DNA of 28,763 nt, from positions 1 through 28,763 of the forward strand of contig JAGVAP010000017.1 in NCBI GenBank assembly GCA_020060215.1, in the 5' to 3' direction. This DNA is from Deltaproteobacteria bacterium. GTDB taxonomy: Bacteria > Desulfobacterota > DSM-4660 > Desulfatiglandales > HGW-15. This document shows, piece by piece, positions 15,269 to 23,899 of the stretch. Position 1 is the stretch's first letter, and every line of letters begins with the position of its first letter. A program made the translations under genes and the position numbers. Under the pieces are notes generated by a model, which was not told the DNA's origin, made no database searches, and saw only the letters and a list, made by a program, of their open reading frames with translations.

Positions 15269-15883
15269 ATGGACATGAACGAGAAAGAGATGGTGGAGCG
15301 GTACAAGACCGGAGAACGCGATTTCAGCAAGGCCAAGCTGGCTTATTCCAATCTGATCAGGGCGGCCCTTCCGGGGATTGTGCTGAAGGAGGTGAGCCTC
15401 TTTTCGGCCAGGATGGAGAAGGCCGATATCAGGGATGCGGACCTGAGCGGCGCCAACCTGACCGGCGCCGATCTGAAGGAGGCGATCCTCCGCGGGGTCG
15501 ATTTCTCCCGTGCCGCCATGACCGGGGCGAACCTCAGAAAAGCGGACCTTTCGGGGTCCTCGACCAGGGTGGAGGGGGCGAATCTGACCTGGGCGGACCT
15601 GAGAGAGGCCAACCTGGCCGCAGCCAACCTGCGCCAGGCGGTGCTTGTCGGCGCCAAACTCGCCCAGGCCAATCTGAGTGGAGCCGACCTGAGCGGCGCG
15701 GATCTGACCGATGCCAAGCTGGAGGAGGCGGACCTGACAGGGGCCGTTCTCACGGGGGCGAAGATCACGGCCGCAAGCTTCAAAGGGGCGATCCTGCCCG
15801 ACGGAACCAGGGTTCAGGAAGACGGGTTCGGTCCCTGGGTCCTGAGGAAATGGACAACGCCCAGGGAGCAGGAACATGGGTAG
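15269..15883 (+). CDS. Pentapeptide-repeat protein
   Basis: About 204 residues. From about residue 45 to 185 it is made almost entirely of pentapeptides of the form A(D/N)LxX, for example ADLSG, ANLTG, ADLKE, ANLRQ, roughly 25 in all, broken once by SSTRVEG. This pattern folds as a right-handed square beta-helix. Start: ATG 15269, close behind AGGAGGAGG (15259-15267); ATG 15275 has better spacing and ATG 15251 is also in frame. There is no signal peptide, so it is cytoplasmic. Some family members in antibiotic clusters protect DNA gyrase (McbG, AlbG, Qnr type), so it may be a self-resistance factor. Most family members have no known role, so this is only a lead. It follows the transferase after 62 nt. 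Confidence 0.9.
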   Translation: MDMNEKEMVERYKTGERDFSKAKLAYSNLIRAALPGIVLKEVSLFSARMEKADIRDADLSGANLTGADLKEAILRGVDFSRAAMTGANLRKADLSGSSTRVEGANLTWADLREANLAAANLRQAVLVGAKLAQANLSGADLSGADLTDAKLEEADLTGAVLTGAKITAASFKGAILPDGTRVQEDGFGPWVLRKWTTPREQEHG

Positions 15884-15906
15884 TTTGAGGTGCTTCCATC
15901 CGGCCT

Positions 15907-15924
15907 GCGGGATAAAACTCCCGC
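15907..15924 (+). other. Small hairpin between pentapeptide and adaptor genes
   Basis: GCGGGA and TCCCGC form a perfect 6-bp stem around TAAAAC in the 122-nt gap. No T-run follows, so it is not a clear terminator. It could slow or stabilise the transcript ahead of the efflux genes. Confidence 0.3.
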
Positions 15925-16005
15925 CGGAATGTTCACTCATGTATTCCGCCGGTCGCCCGGCATGAGCATCCGAACTCAGAATCCATCAGAGAGAGGTGAA
16001 CTCAG

Positions 16006-17334
16006 ATGGCGTCGAAAATAGGAAATGCATTCAAGGTCCTTTTCCAGGTTCTCCTGTGCATTGCCGTTATCGGCCTCGGCATCTACGGCGCACTCACCTT
16101 CGCGGGCATGAAGAAGCCGCTGGCGGAGGTCAGGTACGAGGAGAGGCCGTTGCGGGTGCAGGCCGTAAAGGTGCAGGCAGAGGACGTGCCTGTCACGGTC
16201 ACCGGATATGGAGAGGCCCGGGTCCTCGACTTCGTCTCCATTGCTGCCGAGGTATCGGGAAGGGTGATCGAAGTGCACCCGAGGCTCGAAGTGGGAGGGA
16301 TCATTCCCAAAGGTGAGGTCCTCTTCAGGATCGACAAGACGGATTATGCCGCAGGGGTGGCGGGACAACAGGCGGAAGTCAACCAGTGGAAGACGGCTGT
16401 CCTCAAGCTGGAAAAACAGTCCAAGATCGATTCCGAAAGACTCGCCAGGCTGGTGCGGAACCGGGACCTGGCCAGGGCGGAGTTCGACCGGGTTCAACGG
16501 CTGCTGGAAAAGGACAAGGTCGGCGCGCGTTCAGGGGTCGACGCGGCGGAGCAGCGCTACAACACCGCATCCGATCAGGTGGACCAGTTGCGGCAGGTGG
16601 TAGAGCTCTACCCGATAGAGATCCGCGAGGCCCAGAACCGTGTGGCGGAGGCCCAGGCCAAATTGACCATCGCGGAGGCGCGACTGAGCCACTGCGAGGT
16701 CCGTTCCCCCTTCAACGGCCGGGTCAAAGAGGCTTCGATCGAACCGGGGCAATACGTCCCCTCAGGGCAGAACGTCCTGACGCTCGCGGACGACTCCGTA
16801 CTGGAGATCCAGGTCCCCCTCGACACCCAGGACGCGCGCCGCTGGCTCCGCTTCAAGGAGAGCAGGTCTCAGGAGGGCTCCGCATGGTTCAACGAGCTCA
16901 TCCCCGTGGGCTGCACCATCCGCTGGACGGAGGATCGTGAAGGGCACACCTGGCAGGGAACGCTGCACCGCATCGTCAGGTTCGACCAGCAGACACGAAC
17001 GGTAACCGTGGCCGTGCGCGTCGACGCGTCGGGGGCGTTGTCTCTCGGGCCGAAAAAGCTTCCCCTGGTGGAAGGGATGTTCTGCTCCGTGGAGATCCCG
17101 GGTCGAACCATGGTCCATGTCTTTCGGCTGCCTCGATCGGCCGTAAGCTATAGGAATACGGTGTACCTGTCCAACGATCATCGCTTGAAAACGATCCCGG
17201 TCCGGGTCGAGCGGATCGAAGGAGACCACGCGTTCATCGGATCCGGACTGAAATCCGGTGACCTGGTGGTGACCACGCGTCTGATCGATCCCCTGGAGAA
17301 CAGCCTGCTGAACATCATCAACCTTGATCCATGA
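16006..17334 (+). CDS. RND efflux periplasmic adaptor (HlyD/membrane fusion family)
   Basis: A 442-residue membrane fusion protein that bridges an inner-membrane RND pump to an outer-membrane channel. There is one N-terminal membrane anchor (about residues 10-32, no lipobox Cys). A first half lipoyl motif follows around VSGRVIEVHPRLEVGG, then a long coiled-coil hairpin (about residues 122-225, rich in Ala, Glu, Arg), then the second half lipoyl motif (SPFNGRVKEASIEPGQYV) and beta-barrel domains to the C-terminus. ATG 16006 has GAGAGGTG about eight bases upstream. A 122-nt gap with a small hairpin separates it from the pentapeptide gene, so a second promoter is possible. It is ten nt from the pump gene. 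Confidence 0.95.
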   Translation: MASKIGNAFKVLFQVLLCIAVIGLGIYGALTFAGMKKPLAEVRYEERPLRVQAVKVQAEDVPVTVTGYGEARVLDFVSIAAEVSGRVIEVHPRLEVGGIIPKGEVLFRIDKTDYAAGVAGQQAEVNQWKTAVLKLEKQSKIDSERLARLVRNRDLARAEFDRVQRLLEKDKVGARSGVDAAEQRYNTASDQVDQLRQVVELYPIEIREAQNRVAEAQAKLTIAEARLSHCEVRSPFNGRVKEASIEPGQYVPSGQNVLTLADDSVLEIQVPLDTQDARRWLRFKESRSQEGSAWFNELIPVGCTIRWTEDREGHTWQGTLHRIVRFDQQTRTVTVAVRVDASGALSLGPKKLPLVEGMFCSVEIPGRTMVHVFRLPRSAVSYRNTVYLSNDHRLKTIPVRVERIEGDHAFIGSGLKSGDLVVTTRLIDPLENSLLNIINLDP

Positions 17335-17344
17335 GGAGAAGGCC

Positions 17345-20300
17345 ATGAGGAACCTGATCACCAGCTTCGCACGGAACAGGGTTTTCGCGAACGTCGTCCT
17401 CACGCTGATCTTCCTGGGCGGAATCCTGGCGGCCTATCACCTTGTCCGGGAGATGTTCCCCGAGTTTTCCACCGAGAAGTTCGCCGTCACGGTTTCTTAT
17501 CCGGGGGCTGATCCCGAGGAGGTGGAGGAAGGGGTTGTCCGGAAGATCGAGGAGTCCCTCCGGGGCCTTGAAGGCATTAAACAGGTCCTGAGCTACTCAA
17601 GCGAAAACGTTGGAAGCGTGCTGATTGAAGTCAGAGAAAGATACGACCTCTCCCAGGTGATGAGAAACGTGCGGGCCAGGGTGGATTCGATCTCCACCTT
17701 TCCCTTCCATGCGGACAAACCCGTCTTCACCGAACTGGTCCTCCGGGAACCGGTCATTCTCCTCAGCCTTTCCGGAGACATGTCGGAGCGCCGCCTCAAG
17801 GAGTGGACGGAGCAGATCCGTGACGAGATCAGGCAAATGGATGAAGTCTCCCAGGTGGAGGTCTTCGGTTCGAGAAACTACGAGATGGCCGTGGAGGTGT
17901 CGGAGGAACGTCTGAGGGAATACGGCCTGACATTGAATCAGGTGGCCGGGATCATCCGAAACAGCAGCCTGAACCTCGGTGGCGGCGCGATTCGCGCGCA
18001 GGGTGAGGAGATCCGTATACGAACCATCGGGAGGAAGTATACCGACGAGGAGTTCGCCTCGATCGTCCTCCTGGCCAAGCCGACCGGGGAGATCGTCACC
18101 CTGGACCGGGTTGCGGCGATCAACGACGGCTTTACCGACGATCCGGTGTCCGCGGCCGTGAACGGGGAGCGATCCCTCCTGCTGGGCGTCTTCAAGACCA
18201 ACAGGGAAGACGCCCTGCTCATATCCGAGGCGGTCCGGGGTTTTGTCTCGAAGAAACAACAGCAGACCCCCGGGGGAGCGAACATCAAGATCCTCTACGA
18301 CAACACCGAGATGCTCCGCTCCCGGATCAATCTCCTGGTCAAAAACGGGGCCATGGGTCTGGCTCTGGTATTCATCCTCCTGTGGATCTTCACGGACAGG
18401 CGGGTCAGCTTCTGGGTCGGCATCGGAATACCCGTAGCCTTTGCCGGGGGGCTTACGGTCCTATGGGCATTCGGCGGAAGCATCAACATGATCTCGCTCC
18501 TGGGGCTCATTACCATCTCGGGCATGATCGTGGATGACGCCATCGTGGTCGGAGAGGCCATATACCTGCACCGCAAGAACGGGGCCCCGCCCCTGAAGGC
18601 CGCCGTGGACGGCCTCTGCGAAGTGGGGGCGCCCGTGACCGTCACCGTGCTCACGACGATTGTGGCCTTCCTGCCCCTCGCCTTTATCGGCGGCGTCATG
18701 GGGAAATTCATCTACGTGCTGCCGGTGGTGATGATTGCATGCCTCCTTACCTCACTGGTCGAGTGCATCGTCCTGTTCCCGGCCCACCTGAGCACGTTGC
18801 CGCAGCCGCAGGCCGCAGAAAGGAGAATGAACCCGATCCTCCACCCCCTGAAGGCTGTGCAGAGATTCTTCAACGGCGCCCTCGACTGGACCGTGAACCG
18901 GCTCTATGCACCTCTTATCGCAAGGGCCATCCGTTGGCGGTACGTCCTTGTTTCCGTGATGATCAGCCTCTCTCTTCTGATCCTGGGGATGGTCCAGGGC
19001 GGAATCGTGAAGTTCGAGATGTTCCCCGAGATCGACAGCTTCCTGATCACCTCCAACATCGAATTTCCCGGCGGCACCCCCGCAGAGGTGACCGGGAACG
19101 CCGTCAGTCAGCTGGAGGAGGGGCTGATGAGGGTTGCCGCCCGGACCAGGACCCGGTCCGGGGACGATCTCGTGGTGGACAGGGTGGCGGTGGTCGGGCA
19201 GGGAATGGGTGACGTGGAGGAGATCGGGCCGAACTACGGGGCCGTGCAGGTGGTTCTCCTCGATTCGGAGAGGAGGGGGATCCACTCCAACGATATCATC
19301 GCCGAGTGGGAAAGAGAGGTCGGCCCCATCCCCGGCGCCAGATCGGTCGTGTTTCAGGCGCTCGGCTCCGGCCCCGCGGGTCCCCCGATAGAGGTATGGG
19401 TCCAGGGAAGGCAGATGGAGACCATCCTTTCCGCAGCGGAGGAGTTGAAGACACGCCTGCGCGAGTTCGACGGGGTCTTTCAGGTTCATTCCGATTTCAG
19501 GCAGGGCAAAAACGAGATCCGCCTCGCGTTGAAACCGGAGGCCCGTGCCCTCGGGCTCAACGTCAGCGATCTGGCCCAACAGATCCAGGCCGGTTACTAT
19601 GGGGAAGAAGCCCTTCGCCTGCAAAGGGGCCGGGAGGAGGTTCGGGTGAAGGTCCGGTATACCCATGACGAACGCAGCCAGGTGTCCGACCTCTGGAATG
19701 TCCGCATTCGCACCCAAAGCGGACATGAGGTGCCGCTCCTCTCCGCAGCCCAGGTGGATTTCGGGCCGGGGGTCTCCACGATCGTTCGAACCGACGGAAG
19801 GCGACGGGTAGCCGTGAGCGCAGAAGTGGATCCGAAGAGGGCGAATGCCGGCGAGATCATGGAAGAGCTTTCGAGAGACTTCTTCCCTCAAATAGCGGCG
19901 AAATACCCCGACCTGCACGTCTCCTTTCAGGGCGAGCAGAAAGAGACACGGGAGTCGTTCAACAGTCTTTTTGTGGGATATCCCCTCGCCCTTCTCGGGA
20001 TCTTCATCATCATGGCATCCACCTTCAGGTCTTATCTGCAGCCCTTCGTCATCATGTTCACCGTTCCCTTCGGCATCATCGGCGCGGTACTGGGACATAT
20101 TCCCATGGGCTACAACCTCTCGCTCATGAGCGTCTTCGGGATGGTTGCGCTGACAGGAGTGGTGGTCAATGACGCCATTGTGTTCATCGAGCGGGTCAAC
20201 GTGAACCTTGAACAGGGGATCGGCTTTTTCAACGCCATCGTCGAGGCGGGCGTTCGACGATTTCGTCCCATTTTTCTGACCACGGTCACCACGGTGGGCG

Positions 20301-20533
20301 GGTTGGCGCCCTTGATGATGGAGACGGACCTACAGGGGAAATTCCTCATTCCTATAGCTATTTCCATCTCCGCAGGTCTGGTCTTCGCCACCTTCCTGAC
20401 CCTTGTGCTCATCCCGGCGCTCCTGGTCATTCTGAGTGACCTCCGTTGCATCTGCAATCGGATGCGTTATGGTATCGGTGCAAACCGGGAAGCATTGGAA
20501 CCCGCCATTCAACGCAACAGCAGTCCCATTTGA
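17345..20533 (+). CDS. RND efflux pump, inner-membrane transporter (AcrB/ACR_tran family)
   Basis: About 1062 residues, a typical length for proton-driven RND pumps. One N-terminal membrane span, a large periplasmic loop (about residues 40-330), a block of spans, a second periplasmic loop and a final block: the doubled RND layout. The proton-relay aspartates are present in TM4 (GMIVDDAIVVGEA, Asp397-Asp398), and TM10 has GVVVNDAIVFIERVN. In AcrB TM10 carries a lysine at the relay site; here Asn-Asp is present, as in other branches of the family. Start chosen at ATG 17345 with AGGAG six bases upstream; the TTG at 17324 lies inside the adaptor gene. With its neighbours it forms a tripartite exporter; the peptide is the obvious candidate cargo, by position only. 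Confidence 0.96.
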   Translation: MRNLITSFARNRVFANVVLTLIFLGGILAAYHLVREMFPEFSTEKFAVTVSYPGADPEEVEEGVVRKIEESLRGLEGIKQVLSYSSENVGSVLIEVRERYDLSQVMRNVRARVDSISTFPFHADKPVFTELVLREPVILLSLSGDMSERRLKEWTEQIRDEIRQMDEVSQVEVFGSRNYEMAVEVSEERLREYGLTLNQVAGIIRNSSLNLGGGAIRAQGEEIRIRTIGRKYTDEEFASIVLLAKPTGEIVTLDRVAAINDGFTDDPVSAAVNGERSLLLGVFKTNREDALLISEAVRGFVSKKQQQTPGGANIKILYDNTEMLRSRINLLVKNGAMGLALVFILLWIFTDRRVSFWVGIGIPVAFAGGLTVLWAFGGSINMISLLGLITISGMIVDDAIVVGEAIYLHRKNGAPPLKAAVDGLCEVGAPVTVTVLTTIVAFLPLAFIGGVMGKFIYVLPVVMIACLLTSLVECIVLFPAHLSTLPQPQAAERRMNPILHPLKAVQRFFNGALDWTVNRLYAPLIARAIRWRYVLVSVMISLSLLILGMVQGGIVKFEMFPEIDSFLITSNIEFPGGTPAEVTGNAVSQLEEGLMRVAARTRTRSGDDLVVDRVAVVGQGMGDVEEIGPNYGAVQVVLLDSERRGIHSNDIIAEWEREVGPIPGARSVVFQALGSGPAGPPIEVWVQGRQMETILSAAEELKTRLREFDGVFQVHSDFRQGKNEIRLALKPEARALGLNVSDLAQQIQAGYYGEEALRLQRGREEVRVKVRYTHDERSQVSDLWNVRIRTQSGHEVPLLSAAQVDFGPGVSTIVRTDGRRRVAVSAEVDPKRANAGEIMEELSRDFFPQIAAKYPDLHVSFQGEQKETRESFNSLFVGYPLALLGIFIIMASTFRSYLQPFVIMFTVPFGIIGAVLGHIPMGYNLSLMSVFGMVALTGVVVNDAIVFIERVNVNLEQGIGFFNAIVEAGVRRFRPIFLTTVTTVGGLAPLMMETDLQGKFLIPIAISISAGLVFATFLTLVLIPALLVILSDLRCICNRMRYGIGANREALEPAIQRNSSPI

Positions 20534-20589
20534 AGCCACACTGAACCTGAGCGGAAGTCCGAATCGAGTGTATAGAGGAGGGACGAACT

Positions 20590-22059
20590 ATGCGAAGAGC
20601 AATCTACTGCGGTCTGGTCTGGTTTTCCCTTGCGTTTGTCAACCTTAATTTCCCACCGCAAACCGCACATGGCAGTGAAAGCGAATCCGAACCGCAAGCT
20701 CTCAAAGACCCGGTCATCTCACAACTGGAGAACATCACCGTCCTCGACCTTGAAACCGCCCAGCGGCTGGGACTCAGGGGCAAACCGTCCCTGGCGGCGG
20801 CCGAAGAGAGAATCACGCAGGCCAGGGAGCTGGTGTCGCAGGCCGTGGCCAAGTATTTGCCCGTTCTGGACACCGCCGTCTCGGCCTCCAGAATCTGGCT
20901 CTCGGACACATTGCTGACATTCAACCGCAGCGTGCTCGATTTTGCGAGGAGGATCGACCCGGAGTTCAGGAGTGTGGTCCTGGATGTGGATGATCCCGAA
21001 GATTATTACAGGGTCCGGCTGAGGGCCATCTGGACCATCTTCAACGGTTTTGCGCGTCATTTTTCTCTGGAGGCCGCTCGGCTCGCAGAGACCGAGAGCC
21101 AGGAGGCCCTTGCAGATGCCCGCAGGCTGATCCTCGCCTCCATTGCACGGGCTTACCACAAGGCCCAGCTGGCCAGGGAAAACGTCGCCATTGCCGAGGC
21201 CGATGCAGATTTCAATCTACGTCAGATGGAGGACGCGCAGGCGGCCCACAGGGCCGGGACCACTTCGATGAGCGATGTCCTTAACTTCGAAGTCCAGGTG
21301 AATTCGGCCAGATCGAAGTTGCTTCAGGCCAACCGGGAATATGAGGTTGCCATGATCGGTCTGGCGGCCCTCATGGGTGTGCCTGACGGCGCATTTCCGC
21401 CCGGCATGGCCCTGGCCCCTCTGCAGCCCGAACTGCCGAAGGAACTCGTTCTTCCCGAACCGCGCCCCCTCATCGATTACGCAAAAGAGAATCGACCGGA
21501 TGTCCGACGGTTGAACTACCTCCTGGAACGGTCTCGCGCCCTGGTCAAGGTGGCCAAGGCGGACTTCTACCCCACCCTCGAACTCTTTGGCACTGCAGAC
21601 GGGGAGCGGACCAATGACCCGAGCTTCGACGAAGCCGACTTCACCTACGAGGTCGGGGTCCTGCTCACGTACAGGTTTTTTGAAGGGGGCGGACGGCTCG
21701 CCAGGGTCAGGGAGGCTTCGGCCAGGGCCTCAGAGGCCATGAAGACCCTTAGAGACCTGTTGATCACCGTCCCTGCAGAGGTTCGCGAGGCTGCTTCGGA
21801 CCTGCAGCTCGCGCAGAGAGAGCTGAGCCTTCAACGTTCCAATGTACTCATTGCACAGAGGAACAGGGATATGGTCGAGAAGGAGTACAGGGCCGGCCAG
21901 ACATCCCTCGTTCGACTGAACGAGGCGCAGCGCGACCTGACCGCATCCCAGAGCCGCCTTGCCCTGGCCCTTGCAGGGCTGCGCCAGGCCTGGCAGAACC
22001 TGTACTATACGACGGGCCAGATCCTGGAGCCTTTCGGGACCCCGCCTTCCACGTCCTGA
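20590..22059 (+). CDS. TolC-like outer-membrane efflux channel (OEP family)
   Basis: A 489-residue outer-membrane factor that completes the tripartite pump. The N-terminus is a signal peptide (basic MRR, a hydrophobic stretch, probable cleavage after about residue 28 at TAHG). Two halves of the OEP fold follow, with long Ala/Glu/Arg-rich helices: one from about 60 to 260, and a second with FEGGGRLARVREA near 360, then a helix ending EYRAGQTSLVRLNEAQRDL. There is no lipobox cysteine. ATG 20590 is preceded by GAGGAGGG (20575-20582). It lies 56 nt after the pump gene, and a likely intrinsic terminator lies 31 nt after its stop, marking the end of the operon. Confidence 0.95.
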   Translation: MRRAIYCGLVWFSLAFVNLNFPPQTAHGSESESEPQALKDPVISQLENITVLDLETAQRLGLRGKPSLAAAEERITQARELVSQAVAKYLPVLDTAVSASRIWLSDTLLTFNRSVLDFARRIDPEFRSVVLDVDDPEDYYRVRLRAIWTIFNGFARHFSLEAARLAETESQEALADARRLILASIARAYHKAQLARENVAIAEADADFNLRQMEDAQAAHRAGTTSMSDVLNFEVQVNSARSKLLQANREYEVAMIGLAALMGVPDGAFPPGMALAPLQPELPKELVLPEPRPLIDYAKENRPDVRRLNYLLERSRALVKVAKADFYPTLELFGTADGERTNDPSFDEADFTYEVGVLLTYRFFEGGGRLARVREASARASEAMKTLRDLLITVPAEVREAASDLQLAQRELSLQRSNVLIAQRNRDMVEKEYRAGQTSLVRLNEAQRDLTASQSRLALALAGLRQAWQNLYYTTGQILEPFGTPPSTS

Positions 22060-22090
22060 GACGAACCTTCTCATACCCGATTCCCCAGTG

Positions 22091-22120
22091 ACCCGGACAT
22101 GGTTCCGGGTCTTTGTTTTT
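22091..22120 (+). terminator. Intrinsic terminator closing the NRPS/efflux operon
   Basis: A 7-bp GC-rich stem (ACCCGGA / TCCGGGT) with a 6-nt loop is followed at once by CTTTGTTTTT. It begins 31 nt after the outer-membrane channel gene, the last of the co-directional genes. Stem, loop and T-tail fit a Rho-independent terminator. Confidence 0.8.
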
Positions 22121-22241
22121 CTGACACCGTCGTAAGCGCTGACACACTGGAAGGCTGGAACAATGGAATGATGGAATGGTGGAATATCGGGGAGAACAAC
22201 CAAAGGCTTGTGCGGGGTAACTTATGGTGGTCTTCTTGGTT

Positions 22242-22317
22242 TTCTGTAGGAGCAAGCTCCTGCTTGCGATCTTCTCGGAGCCGAAGGAATCGCAAGCGGG
22301 AGCTTGCTCCTACAGAA
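22242..22317. repeat. REP-like palindrome, copy A
   Basis: Two arms of about 29 nt are reverse complements with a single G-T type mismatch, around an 18-nt loop. The outer ends read TTCTGTAGGAGCAAGCTCC and its complement. It resembles the GTAGGAGC..GCTCCTAC class of repetitive extragenic palindromes. It sits in a longer direct repeat (about 22214-22348) shared with copy B. Confidence 0.85.
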
Positions 22318-22596
22318 ACGAACGTTCCTGGTTTCTCTAGAAAGTTCTGATCCTTCTAAACCTTCGGTGTACGGTCGGCGATCTTGCAGGAAGTGATTTC
22401 TTTGTTCTCAGTACTAATCACCGGCACAGCCGCTGTTCATACCACCGGCATGCCCGTGGATATCTTCAAATGAACACCACCAGTAAACTGGTGATATCGG
22501 AAGCCCCCCTGGAAGGGGGGGTCTCACACCAGTCCCCCTGTCATTTCATGGAGGTCAGCCCAAATCGTGGGGTAACTTCTGGTGGTTTTCTTGGTT

Positions 22597-22672
22597 TTCT
22601 GTAGGAGCAAGCTCCTGCTTGCGATCTTCTCGGAGCCGAAGGAATCGCAAGCGGGAGCTTGCTCCTACAGAA
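22597..22672. repeat. REP-like palindrome, copy B
   Basis: Base-for-base the same palindrome as at 22242-22317, in the same orientation. The direct repeat extends on both sides (about 22569-22703), from GGGGTAACTT to CTAGAAAGTTC, with only a few differences. Confidence 0.85.
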
Positions 22673-22724
22673 ACGACCGTTCCTGGTTTCTCTAGAAAGT
22701 TCGGCGGCAAAGCCATTGTTCATA

Positions 22725-22742
22725 CCACTGGCATGCCAGTGG
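22725..22742. repeat. Perfect 18-bp palindrome in a GTTCATACCA block
   Basis: CCACTGGCATGCCAGTGG is its own reverse complement. An imperfect relative (CCACCGGCATGCCCGTGG) follows the same GTTCATA lead-in at about 22434-22460. Each lies downstream of one of the two larger palindromes, so both belong to one composite repeated unit. Confidence 0.75.
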
Positions 22743-22872
22743 ATTATTCCTTCATTTAGCGACAACGAACAGCCCTCCGCTTGGGCCGATGCGTGTGTCC
22801 ACACCACCAGGCTCAAGCAGGAGGGCTCAACGGATCGGTGTGCTCACCCCGGTCCAGTTCATGAATGAGAGA

Positions 22873-23835
22873 TCACGAGAGCGCGACCCTGTTCCCTCTC
22901 CGGTACCCGCCCCCGATCCTGGCGCCGATCAGTCCGGCCAACCCCGTCGCCACCAGGAGAAGAGTGCCCGGCTCCGGGATAGGATCGGCGAGATGGGTAA
23001 GCTTGGCGATCACCGGCAATCTCCAGAAATCGGGCTCCAGCCAGCAAAGTCCGCTTCCGAAAACATCGGAGAACTCGAGTTGCAGGTGCCCGGTCTCCCC
23101 GAAGTAGATGTCCACCGGGTCATCGCCGATCTCGATCCAGCCGGTCAGCTCGTAGTCGGGTGTCCCGTCGGGCAGGGTCGGAATCTGGTCGTTCCATGTG
23201 ACGAAATAGCCCTGCGAGAACCCTTCGGTCCCGATGGTGCTCGGATCGGGAATGGAATTGAGGAGATGGTCTGCGAAGCTCTTGGGGACGATCCCGTTCA
23301 AAACCCCCTGATCGAGGGCAGAGGAGAAACCCGCCTGAAACTGACTTTGGAGATCCACCGGAACGATGCTCCAGTCGAGGGCATTGACGATCTGCTGAAC
23401 CGACATTCCCTCCTGAGGATAGCTGGAGAGAAAGGTCCGCACCGCCTGAAGGAACGGCCTGGCATCGTCCACATTTCCCTCGTAGTGGGACGAAAAACCA
23501 AAAGACTGCCCCGGAATCATGGCCGTGAAGCCTCCGAAATCCATGTAGGCATTGATGTTGCTGACCCTCTTGTCGCCCGGGTCGATCCGGGATTCGGGAG
23601 TCCAGAAGTTGCCGAACCAGAAGGACTTGGATTGGCCTATGTCGAGGTGAAACGCCATGGAGTCGAGGTTTGGATTGACGCTGGCCTGGATCTGCAGGTT
23701 GGAATCGGTCCCGGAGAGATCTGCATAAGAGCCCGGGCCGAAATCGTACCACAGCGCTGAAGCGGTTCCGACCGTTACAAGCGAGCCAAGAAACCCTAAG
23801 ACCGTTAACATAACCAGTATTCTTTTCTTTCTCAT
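22873..23835 (-). CDS. PEP-CTERM sorting-signal protein
   Basis: A 320-residue secreted protein. The N-terminus is a signal peptide (MRKKR, a hydrophobic stretch, probable cleavage after TASA near 27). The C-terminus is a PEP-CTERM tail: IPEPGTLLLVATGLAGLIGAR from about residue 286, then a basic segment. In known systems an exosortase in the inner membrane recognises this tail, usually in bacteria that make exopolysaccharide or floc. The region between is acidic and rich in Gly, Ser, Asp and aromatics, with no domain I recognise. On the minus strand AAGGAGG precedes the ATG. No exosortase or exopolysaccharide gene is in the window, so the partner must be elsewhere. It converges on the NRPS operon. 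Confidence 0.9.
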   Translation of the reverse strand: MRKKRILVMLTVLGFLGSLVTVGTASALWYDFGPGSYADLSGTDSNLQIQASVNPNLDSMAFHLDIGQSKSFWFGNFWTPESRIDPGDKRVSNINAYMDFGGFTAMIPGQSFGFSSHYEGNVDDARPFLQAVRTFLSSYPQEGMSVQQIVNALDWSIVPVDLQSQFQAGFSSALDQGVLNGIVPKSFADHLLNSIPDPSTIGTEGFSQGYFVTWNDQIPTLPDGTPDYELTGWIEIGDDPVDIYFGETGHLQLEFSDVFGSGLCWLEPDFWRLPVIAKLTHLADPIPEPGTLLLVATGLAGLIGARIGGGYRRGNRVALS

Positions 23836-23883
23836 TGCCTGCCTCCTTCCCTGGACGATTCGAGTAGTGAGTAGCGATCCCTG

Positions 23884-23899
23884 TGCAAACCATGGGACA
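23884..23899 (-). promoter_or_regulatory. Possible sigma-54 (-24/-12) promoter of the PEP-CTERM gene
   Basis: On the minus strand the sequence TGTCCCATGGTTTGCA matches the TTGCA (-12) element exactly, and the -24 element (TGGCAC) at four of six positions, with correct spacing. It lies about 50 nt before the start codon. PEP-CTERM genes are known in some bacteria to depend on RpoN and the regulator PrsR, which makes the match more plausible. The -24 half is weak, so this is tentative. Confidence 0.35.

Larger units (their letters stand above)
22060..22872. other. Repeat-rich spacer without genes
   Basis: An 813-nt stretch between the end of the (+) operon and the end of the (-) PEP-CTERM gene. 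I see no credible gene: the short frames here read through palindromes. It contains the terminator, two copies of a composite element with a 76-nt palindrome, two copies of a GTTCATACCA block with a smaller palindrome, a CACCAG/CTGGTG hairpin (22478-22493) and a C-run/G-run hairpin (about 22504-22521). Confidence 0.75.

Noticed and set aside
18752..20098. Minus-strand open frame of 448 codons inside the RND pump
   Set aside because: It is a shadow of the pump gene; no ribosome site and no recognisable domain.
22504..22521. C-run/G-run hairpin as a terminator
   Set aside because: No T-run follows on either strand.
22789..23760. Plus-strand open frame of 323 codons
   Set aside because: It is antisense to the PEP-CTERM gene, which has signal peptide, sorting tail and ribosome site.
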